A stretch of DNA of 28,882 nucleotides from IMG/VR virus record IMGVR_UViG_3300017756_000070, positions 1 through 28,882 of that record, one strand, 5' to 3'. This DNA comes from a virus. Both the position numbers and the translations under genes were made by a program. Positions 23,962-28,882 of this stretch are shown one piece after another. Numbering within the stretch: position 1 is the stretch's first letter; each line of letters begins with the position of its first letter. The notes under the pieces are model-generated. The model made no database searches, was not told where the DNA came from, and was given only the letters and a program-made list of their open reading frames with translations.

Positions 23962-24403
23962 TTACTAATTCATCTAAGGCTTCATAAACCTTTTCTTTAA
24001 TAATTATTTCAGCTTCTGCATATTTGTCTACTGTAATTACTTGATGTGCAATCCTTGATGGTAATCCTAATAGTTTTGCTCTTACATTAGCAATGTAATC
24101 AATCCAAGTAGATTGCACTAAATCAGCAGGTATTAGTTCTGCTTCAAGTTCTGATACTTCTAATTCTGCCTTATTTGCCTGTGCTCGTGTCAATCTGGTT
24201 TTTTCTTCTGCAATATCACCAGAACCTGTTCTTTTGTTGTAACCACCTAGTTGTCTTAGATAATTTATATAATTTTTACGACAAACATCTAAATCCATTG
24301 GGTTTCTACCAATTTTTACATCGAGAACGCCCTTTTCGACTAATTTACTGATAGAAACCACTGATAAGTCTAAATGTTCTGCAACTTCTTTCCTAGTAGC
24401 CAT
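23876..24403 (-). CDS. Terminase small subunit (Nu1-like)
   Basis: This 175-residue protein starts with a winged-helix / helix-turn-helix domain of the Nu1 type (MATRKEVAEHLDLSVVSISK, then a wing around GVLDVKIGRNPMD). A linker with AEEKTRLTRAQANKAELEVS forms a helix that in related proteins docks onto the large subunit. Acidic residues dominate the C-terminus (ESESDVEESIQSEDI), which overlaps the large-subunit frame. In lambda the small subunit binds cosB and hands DNA to the large subunit. The start (ATG 24403) has AGAAG, about 12 bases upstream. It follows two tiny basic proteins. Confidence 0.88.
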   Translation of the reverse strand: MATRKEVAEHLDLSVVSISKLVEKGVLDVKIGRNPMDLDVCRKNYINYLRQLGGYNKRTGSGDIAEEKTRLTRAQANKAELEVSELEAELIPADLVQSTWIDYIANVRAKLLGLPSRIAHQVITVDKYAEAEIIIKEKVYEALDELVNEGIPAKYRKSITESESDVEESIQSEDI

Positions 24404-24488
24404 ATTTTCTGTTTCTTCTGTCCTTTTGTTGCTTTTTAAGTTCTTTTAGCTCTTTTTTTGTAATTTTTTTTTGATGTGACTGCTTCAT
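24393..24488 (-). CDS. 31-residue lysine-rich peptide
   Basis: This frame opens one base after the stop of the 48-residue basic protein and runs into the terminase small-subunit start, overlapping it by 11 bases. Its product begins MKQSHQKKITKKELKELKKQ and is nearly all charged helix (K/R/E/Q). The tight fit between two genes suggests real translation by coupling, but the low complexity and A-rich DNA make the case weak. It could simply be a relay that hands ribosomes to the terminase gene. Confidence 0.4.
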   Translation of the reverse strand: MKQSHQKKITKKELKELKKQQKDRRNRKYGY

Positions 24489-24489
24489 C

Positions 24490-24636
24490 TTACTGTTTCT
24501 TAGATATTGTCTTTTTCATAGCACGTCTTTTGTGTTTATTGATGCTACTTGTTTTGATTTTACGCTTACCAATGCTTGTTTTCTTATACTTGTGCTTGAT
24601 AGCATCAAACTTAGTTGCTTCTCTTAATTTAGCCAT
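24490..24636 (-). CDS. 48-residue strongly basic protein before terminase
   Basis: This protein begins MAKLREATKFDAIKHKYKKT and continues SIGKRKIKTSSINKHKRRAM; more than a third of its residues are K, R or H, with hardly any acidic ones after residue 11. That composition suggests nucleic acid binding. It lies just before the two terminase genes. A six-base-stem hairpin, GGTTAA-AAA-TTAACC (24640-24654), covers the place where a ribosome-binding site should be, so translation may be controlled. The gene is below the size usually annotated. Function unknown; I think it is real because of its position and non-random composition. Confidence 0.6.
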   Translation of the reverse strand: MAKLREATKFDAIKHKYKKTSIGKRKIKTSSINKHKRRAMKKTISKKQ

Positions 24637-24728
24637 AGTGGTTAAAAATTAACCATTTGTAAAATTTCTGTCGCTAAAAAAATACCGACGTCGCGAATAA
24701 CCCATGTAATATAGCCAGAAAGAACCTA
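24637..24728 (-). other. Interval with two overlapping tiny frames
   Basis: Directly after the gpZ-like gene, an ATG overlapping its TGA opens a 27-codon frame to 24649 (starts MIGSFWLYYMGYSRRRYFFS). A second frame without a standard start reads GYITWVIRDVGIFLATEILQ, which looks like a membrane peptide. The GC-rich core CGCGACGTCGG stands out from the AT-rich surroundings. I cannot decide which, if any, is expressed. Confidence 0.3.
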
Positions 24729-25319
24729 TCATTTTGCCCTAGCTATCTCCTTTTTTATCTTTTCGTCTAAATTTCTATTAAACTTGCTTTTAATGTAACC
24801 CTTACCTATCTTGAAGAAAGGGAATCTTGGTTGATAAGTTACATCTGTTTCTAGACCATATAAAAGTTTGACCTTATTTTTTTTCATTCTTTGATAAATA
24901 CCATTTACACCATTGATAGTGCCTTGGAATTGTTTGTTGTTTTTTATTAAACCGCTTCTCTTACCTGCTACATTTCCAAACTTATTTAGCTTTTTATTTT
25001 TTGGAAACGGTACTGCAATGTTTGGTGTACCTTGTCTAACACCACCATCTATTTGAAAACCTAAGTATTGTGCTCTGATAGGATGGATATACAAAACACC
25101 CAACAGTTGAGAAACTTTTGACTCAGCTACTAAAAAACCTTTCTTAGTAAATGGCGTAGGTCTATCTAATTTTTTATCAGCTTGTTTCATCATTTCTTTA
25201 CGCAAACCAAATAAGGTTTTGTTAATAGCATCATTAGTTGCTCTACCTAATTGTTTCTTTTGAAAGAAAGATAATTTCTTTTGTAATTCTCTGGCGTTAG
25301 ATTCAATACTAATATTCAT
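24729..25319 (-). CDS. Possible minor tail protein Z-like protein
   Basis: This 196-residue, very basic protein starts with helices carrying LGRATNDAINKTLFGLRKEM, a pattern ('R-A-x-N-x-x-x-x-x-x-x-x-R-x-x-(M/A)') shared by lambda gpZ-type proteins, whose usual length is about 190. A strand-rich middle (YLGFQIDGGVRQGTPNIAVP) and basic C-terminus follow. gpZ in lambda acts at the head-tail joint and in positioning the DNA end. If the assignment is right, the gene is displaced: it lies before the terminase genes and not between the FII and U genes. An alternative is an unrelated basic protein linked to the nuclease gene. The start lacks a clear ribosome-binding site. Confidence 0.45.
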   Translation of the reverse strand: MNISIESNARELQKKLSFFQKKQLGRATNDAINKTLFGLRKEMMKQADKKLDRPTPFTKKGFLVAESKVSQLLGVLYIHPIRAQYLGFQIDGGVRQGTPNIAVPFPKNKKLNKFGNVAGKRSGLIKNNKQFQGTINGVNGIYQRMKKNKVKLLYGLETDVTYQPRFPFFKIGKGYIKSKFNRNLDEKIKKEIARAK

Positions 25320-25321
25320 AT

Positions 25322-25373
25322 TTGGTGGTGACAGTTACAGGAGAAAATCAAGGGAGAGAATAACCGCCACCAA
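25322..25373 (-). repeat. Inverted repeat between the HNH and gpZ-like genes
   Basis: TTGGTGG (25322-25328) and CCACCAA (25367-25373) can pair, with two further pairs allowing one G-U, around a 34-base loop. It fills almost the whole gap between two genes. No U-run follows, so it is not a standard terminator; a nuclease recognition or RNA-processing structure is possible. Confidence 0.4.
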
Positions 25374-25378
25374 TGCCA

Positions 25379-25858
25379 TTATATATTTCTTTCCTTATGT
25401 TCAACAATATTTTTGCACCACCAATAAAGCTGTGCATCATTGAGTGTCGACTTCATAAAGTTAACAGTACGACATACTAACTGTATATTGCCTACCACAT
25501 AACCTTTATCGGAATCTTTTCTATCAATTGAACAAGCATAATCTGTACTACCACCGCCACGATGCCATGTCATGTTTACACCTGATAAGTTACAACGACC
25601 TTTCTGTTCATCCCATAATTTAAAAATATAATCTACTTCTATATCCCATTCGATATCTGATTTTCTTCTACTGGATTTGAGTTGTGTATATAAAAGATTT
25701 AGATAGGTATATGGTGTTTGATTCTTGGCTTTAACTCTTTTCTCTTGTGTACAAGTCCTACATTCTGTTCTTGCATACTCACCTTTGCTATTGCTACCTT
25801 GTTCAAACATGTCTGTTGATAAGGTTCGTAAGCAATAACTACATTTCTTTTTGCTCAT
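25379..25858 (-). CDS. HNH-family endonuclease
   Basis: This 159-residue protein has two Cys pairs in its N-terminal part (C6-x2-C9 and C33-x2-C36), making a zinc knuckle, then an HNH-like core: GRCNLSGVNMT (87-97), SIDRKDSDKGYVVGNIQLVC (110-129) and VNFMKSTL (132-139). 'S-(I/V)-D-R-x-D-x-x-K-G-Y-x-x-x-N-x-Q-x-V-C' is a well known phage HNH signature. It could be a free-standing homing nuclease, or a packaging partner: HK97 gp74 is an HNH protein that supports terminase cutting at cos. Its place near the terminase genes supports the latter, with four small frames between. It overlaps the upstream gene by 20 bases. Confidence 0.82.
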   Translation of the reverse strand: MSKKKCSYCLRTLSTDMFEQGSNSKGEYARTECRTCTQEKRVKAKNQTPYTYLNLLYTQLKSSRRKSDIEWDIEVDYIFKLWDEQKGRCNLSGVNMTWHRGGGSTDYACSIDRKDSDKGYVVGNIQLVCRTVNFMKSTLNDAQLYWWCKNIVEHKERNI

Positions 25859-26342
25859 TAGTCTTTTTGTAAGACGTTATTGTAGGCAATAAACCTTGTT
25901 TTGTTAATGTTATAAAGTTTTTAAAGTTATGCACATCTATCATGTTTAGCAGTTCTTCGCTAGATACTACTACTGCATACTTTCCAAACTGCTGTTGTAC
26001 ATTTTTTTTGCCCTCATTATTCTTGCAAACAAACACTTCACAATTTGTATCTACATGCTTTAATTTCCAAACATCTACAGGTAATGGTTTAACACCTTCT
26101 TTTTCTAATTGTTGCTGCAATGCTTTGTAACCACGATACATAGACATAATCTTTTTCTCTGCATCTTTGGCTTTCTCAGGAAATGATAAAACAATGTTGT
26201 ATCTAATCTCTGCATCAATAAATCTTTTCTGAAAATCTATATTTACTAATCTTACAGGTTCATCTACACCATAATCAGAAATAAGCTGATTTTTCATCTT
26301 ATAAATCTCTTCTATCGTTTTTTGTAAAGAATCGTTAAACAT
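25839..26342 (-). CDS. Unknown protein downstream of the heptamer array
   Basis: I do not recognise this 167-residue protein. Residues 1-30 and 55-85 look helical (MFNDSLQKTIEEIYKMKNQL; SFPEKAKDAEKKIMSMYRGY), with a strand-rich middle (VDVWKLKHVDTNCEVFVCKN; GKYAVVVSSEELLNMI) and a basic C-terminus. It has two cysteines and no zinc motif. It is the first gene after the non-coding TACACCA/TGGTGTA array and overlaps the HNH gene by 20 bases. A role in binding that array, for example as initiator or regulator, is an attractive guess that the sequence alone cannot support. Confidence 0.6.
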   Translation of the reverse strand: MFNDSLQKTIEEIYKMKNQLISDYGVDEPVRLVNIDFQKRFIDAEIRYNIVLSFPEKAKDAEKKIMSMYRGYKALQQQLEKEGVKPLPVDVWKLKHVDTNCEVFVCKNNEGKKNVQQQFGKYAVVVSSEELLNMIDVHNFKNFITLTKQGLLPTITSYKKTNEQKEM

Positions 26343-26363
26343 AAAAATTTACTGTATTTAGTG

Positions 26364-26473
26364 TGGTGTATGGTGTAGTCATATAAGAATATGACACTAC
26401 ACACACCATAATGTGCACCAATGGTGTATTAAAGCACACCAAAATTACACCAAAAATACACCATAATACACCT
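26364..26473. repeat. Array of TACACCA/TGGTGTA heptamers (candidate origin or operator)
   Basis: Nine close copies of one heptamer fill this gene-free stretch. On the plus strand: 26402 (CACACCA), 26414 (TGCACCA), 26435 (CACACCA), 26446 (TACACCA), 26457 (TACACCA) and 26467 (TACACCT). Inverted copies (TGGTGTA) start at 26364, 26371 and 26422. Neighbouring direct copies are 10-12 bases apart, or 21 where an inverted copy intervenes, so they face one side of the helix. A 6-bp dyad TCATAT/ATATGA lies at 26379-26394. It sits between the primase-helicase and the next gene. Confidence 0.75.
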
Positions 26474-28323
26474 TAATTATTAAAGTCTTGTATATCATAA
26501 TCTTTATTAGCATCAATATATTGATAACCACCTTGCGGTGATTTTTCTAATTTACCTTCTTCAACTAACCTTTTTAGTATTTTTGCTAACGTATTGATAT
26601 TAATATCAGTAATCTTTTCTATCTCTTTTCTTTGCACCCATTTGTATTGTGGTTCATCTTCTGCATTTTGTATCATCTTGATAGCTGCAACTACTTTCTC
26701 ATCATTAGGATTGTTTTGTCTTTCTACAGGTATTTCATCGGTTTCTACCAATGCACCAGACGTAATATCTCTAATCGCATCAGTATAAATTTTGAATTCA
26801 AAATTCTTATCCTTTAAAGGTATGCCATCTTTGATTAGTGTTTGTGATAACTTAACAAACATTTTATCTTCTTGGTCAGTTCTGTTTACTCTAAATTCAC
26901 CATCTACAGCAGCAGGTAATACTGATGAACCCCTTGCCCTTGAATGATTACCATGTCCAGAATGATGAACGATAAGTATTGTTGACTTAAACGTATCTTT
27001 TAAATCATCAACCCTTTCAATAAAAGCGTTCATATCTTCTGTACTATTTTCATTGCCAGACCCACCACCAAAGTTTCTAGCTAACGTGTCTATAACTATT
27101 AGTCCTATATCACCATAATTATCTTCAGCTTCATAGATTGTATCTTTTAATAATTGATGGTCTTTATCATCTAATAATCTTGCACCCCTAGATGACATCA
27201 ACAAAGGCATTTCAGTAACATCTCTTTCATGTATACCGCCATAAGCCCACACCCTTTTGCTGATATTTAAAATTCCTTCACCTGCCAGATATACAACAGG
27301 ATGTTTTTCTGCTCTTTGACCATGCCATTCTTCACCTGATGCTACAGATGAAGCCATATCTACAGCAATAAATGACTTACCTGACTTTGGTGCACCAAAC
27401 ATAGCTACAACAGTTTCTTTTTGTAAAACATTATGAATCAACCATTCTGGTTCTTTCATGTTCTTCAACATCTCACCAATTGGTAATAACTCTAAACTAA
27501 CTCTATTTCTAACAATATTCTTTTCACAATATTCGATAAATGCTGCTGATGATGTCCAATGTTCTCTGATATGTGCATCCCATAAATCATCTTTTTCTTT
27601 AAACTGTCTTGGTATCTTGACTACTTCTACAAAGGTACAAATATCTTTTAGATGTTCTTGTAAATCTGTTGACATCTTTTTACCTTGTTCATCATTATCA
27701 GGAAAGATATATACCTTTCTATCTTTTAAAGGAGACCAATCGCAATTTTGCCAATTAGATACACCGCCATGATGACAACAGATATCACCATCATAAATAG
27801 CTTCGCCACCTAACATAGCTTTCTCACCTTCAACTATAACTACAGGTTCAGTAGGCTTTCTGTCTGATACATAGATAGGCAGTTTGCCTTCTGGTCTACG
27901 CATGAGCCATTCATTATTGACTTTGTTAAATGGTGCATATTTTTGTTTGATTGCATGACCTTCTGGGAATCGCATGACACAAAATGATTCTGAATACCTA
28001 ACAAATATTTCTGCTTCTTGTTTAAAGCGAAACATATCTTTATCATTGTATTTTCTTACAGGTTTATTGGATTTATTTTGTACAGGTGTATCTACAGGTT
28101 TGTAATCTTTTAGAAAATCATCAGGGTCTAAGCCACGACTTTTAAGAAACTCAATAAGTCCATAACCAACATCATTTTCAAAATCAAAGAAAGTTCCTGA
28201 ATTTAAATCCAATGCGAGTGAGCCTTTTCTATTAAATCTCCAATGAGTAGAAGATTTGCTAGTAGGCTCACCTAAGATTTGTACCGCAACTTCAGGTGCG
28301 ATTTTCTCCCAATCTAAGTCCAT
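26473..28323 (-). CDS. Primase-helicase (TOPRIM plus RecA-type ATPase)
   Basis: This 616-residue replication protein joins several parts. The N-terminal primase-like segment (WRFNRKGSLALDLNSGTFFD) is followed by a TOPRIM domain with VVIVEGEKAM (161-170) and FPDNDEQGKK (207-216). A RecA/AAA_25-type helicase core follows, with Walker A FGAPKSGKS (309-317), Walker B LIVIDTLAR (408-416) and the HHSGHG motif (453-458). A winged-helix tail ends it (WVQRKEIEKITDININTLAK). No zinc-binding Cys4 motif is seen at the N-terminus. It should unwind the fork and prime DNA synthesis. It begins 3 bases after the SSB-like gene and is followed by the heptamer array. Confidence 0.88.
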   Translation of the reverse strand: MDLDWEKIAPEVAVQILGEPTSKSSTHWRFNRKGSLALDLNSGTFFDFENDVGYGLIEFLKSRGLDPDDFLKDYKPVDTPVQNKSNKPVRKYNDKDMFRFKQEAEIFVRYSESFCVMRFPEGHAIKQKYAPFNKVNNEWLMRRPEGKLPIYVSDRKPTEPVVIVEGEKAMLGGEAIYDGDICCHHGGVSNWQNCDWSPLKDRKVYIFPDNDEQGKKMSTDLQEHLKDICTFVEVVKIPRQFKEKDDLWDAHIREHWTSSAAFIEYCEKNIVRNRVSLELLPIGEMLKNMKEPEWLIHNVLQKETVVAMFGAPKSGKSFIAVDMASSVASGEEWHGQRAEKHPVVYLAGEGILNISKRVWAYGGIHERDVTEMPLLMSSRGARLLDDKDHQLLKDTIYEAEDNYGDIGLIVIDTLARNFGGGSGNENSTEDMNAFIERVDDLKDTFKSTILIVHHSGHGNHSRARGSSVLPAAVDGEFRVNRTDQEDKMFVKLSQTLIKDGIPLKDKNFEFKIYTDAIRDITSGALVETDEIPVERQNNPNDEKVVAAIKMIQNAEDEPQYKWVQRKEIEKITDININTLAKILKRLVEEGKLEKSPQGGYQYIDANKDYDIQDFNN

Positions 28324-28326
28324 TAT

Positions 28327-28869
28327 TTAAAATGGAATATCGCCTGAATCTAATGTATCTAATACAGGGTGTGTTTCTTTGGTGTCACCATCCGACTTGG
28401 GGAGAAAATTATCAGATGGAGTGGACTCAACCTGAGTGTCAGATGGTGACGTGTCGTACCCAATACTTGGGATGACAAACTCAGCAGGTCTATCTTTAAA
28501 ACCTGCAAATTCAAAGTGTGGGATAGAAGTGCTTCCTTTCCCTATGTTAATGCTTTCTGAACCTGTCCATTTAACGACAGGCAGTTTATCTTTGTTTTCT
28601 GGTTTCTGTGATTCAGTATAAAAACTAGAACCCATTTCTTGAAAACCTTTAAATTCACCAAAACTATGTCTTTGCCATAAAGAAACTGATTGTGTGATGT
28701 TTTGATTGCCTTCTACATATTTAGGCAAAACCCAAACTGAAAAGGCTTTTTTATATTCTTCGTCTGGTCTTTCAATCGGTGTAAATAAATCCTTTTGAAA
28801 AACATACGAGTATCCTTCTGCGGCAGAATACTTACCCCAGCCAATTTTTATTGTATCTGTATCTACCAT
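28327..28869 (-). CDS. Putative ssDNA-binding protein with SSB-like C-terminal tip
   Basis: This 180-residue protein has a beta-rich first two thirds (IGWGKYSAAEGYSYVF; SVSLWQRHSFGEFKGFQEMG; IPHFEFAGFKDRPAEFVIPS) with aromatic and basic residues, then a low-complexity acidic tail ending VLDTLDSGDIPF. Bacterial and phage SSB proteins end in an acidic tip with D-I-P-F, which recruits replication partners. Combined with the place just before the primase-helicase, this argues for an SSB. The core is not a recognisable OB-fold by eye, so an SSB-mimicking replication accessory protein is the alternative. The upstream region is cut by the window edge. Confidence 0.6.
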   Translation of the reverse strand: MVDTDTIKIGWGKYSAAEGYSYVFQKDLFTPIERPDEEYKKAFSVWVLPKYVEGNQNITQSVSLWQRHSFGEFKGFQEMGSSFYTESQKPENKDKLPVVKWTGSESINIGKGSTSIPHFEFAGFKDRPAEFVIPSIGYDTSPSDTQVESTPSDNFLPKSDGDTKETHPVLDTLDSGDIPF

Positions 28870-28882
28870 GAAATAATTGACA

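Noticed and set aside
24665-24695. Rho-independent terminator at the GC-rich CGACGTCG island with a T-run
   Set aside because: CGACGTCG is self-complementary with no loop, and no stable hairpin of usable stem length precedes the T-run on the transcribed strand.
26364-26473. CRISPR-like repeat array
   Set aside because: The repeats are only seven bases, occur in both orientations and have 3-14-base gaps, so there are no spacers of CRISPR size and no cas genes.

Overview
The window is the structural and packaging half of a tailed-phage (siphovirus) genome. Every convincing gene reads on the minus strand, so transcription runs from high to low coordinates. DNA is AT-rich, codons end mostly in A or T, and genes are packed with 1-4 base stop/start overlaps. 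Head and tail genes follow the lambda plan (GpA-type terminase, lambda-type portal, gpFII, gpU, gpG/GT, tape measure, gpJ). The holin resembles gene-transfer-agent holins, and the fibre tips are typical of marine metagenomic phages. I infer an uncultured marine phage of a low-GC, probably alphaproteobacterial, host; the host is not proven by the sequence. No integrase, repressor or tRNA is visible, so lifestyle is undecided.

Layout in transcription order. (1) 28869-26473, replication: a protein ending in an SSB-like acidic tip, then a TOPRIM/RecA-type primase-helicase. (2) 26472-26343: a non-coding array of TACACCA/TGGTGTA heptamers, candidate origin or operator. (3) 26342-24393: an unknown protein, an HNH nuclease, a gpZ-like protein and two tiny basic proteins. 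(4) 24403-19957: small and large terminase, a gpW-position protein, portal. (5) 19979-17403: an 858-codon gene fusing two accessory N-terminal domains, an S78-type prohead protease and the HK97-fold capsid protein, followed by a hairpin terminator/attenuator. (6) 17337-15063: small capsid-adjacent protein, two tandem gpFII-like proteins, tail terminator, a 47-residue protein, tail tube, and the tail chaperone with a -1 frameshift site (A AAA AAG) making the G-T fusion. (7) 14921-9124: tape measure, distal tail proteins, gpJ-like hub, tail fibre assembly chaperone. (8) 9104-2037: a 1489-residue fibre ending in a C1q-like head, two S74-chaperone fibres and a small virion-associated protein. (9) 2010-332: lysis region with an XhlA-like membrane protein, an MscS-like beta-domain membrane protein, a GTA-type 3TM holin and a T4-type lysozyme. 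(10) 1-331: no gene of ordinary size; a 16-bp inverted repeat whose arms each carry a -35-like element.

The most interesting points are the three-part protease/capsid fusion that keeps Shine-Dalgarno/ATG signals at both internal junctions, the helically phased heptamer array beside the primase-helicase, the SSB-like tip, the fibre repeats that are identical in protein but recoded in DNA, and the inverted promoter-like elements in 1-331. Coordinates and repeat counts were read by hand; family assignments rest on motif recognition, not on a database search.
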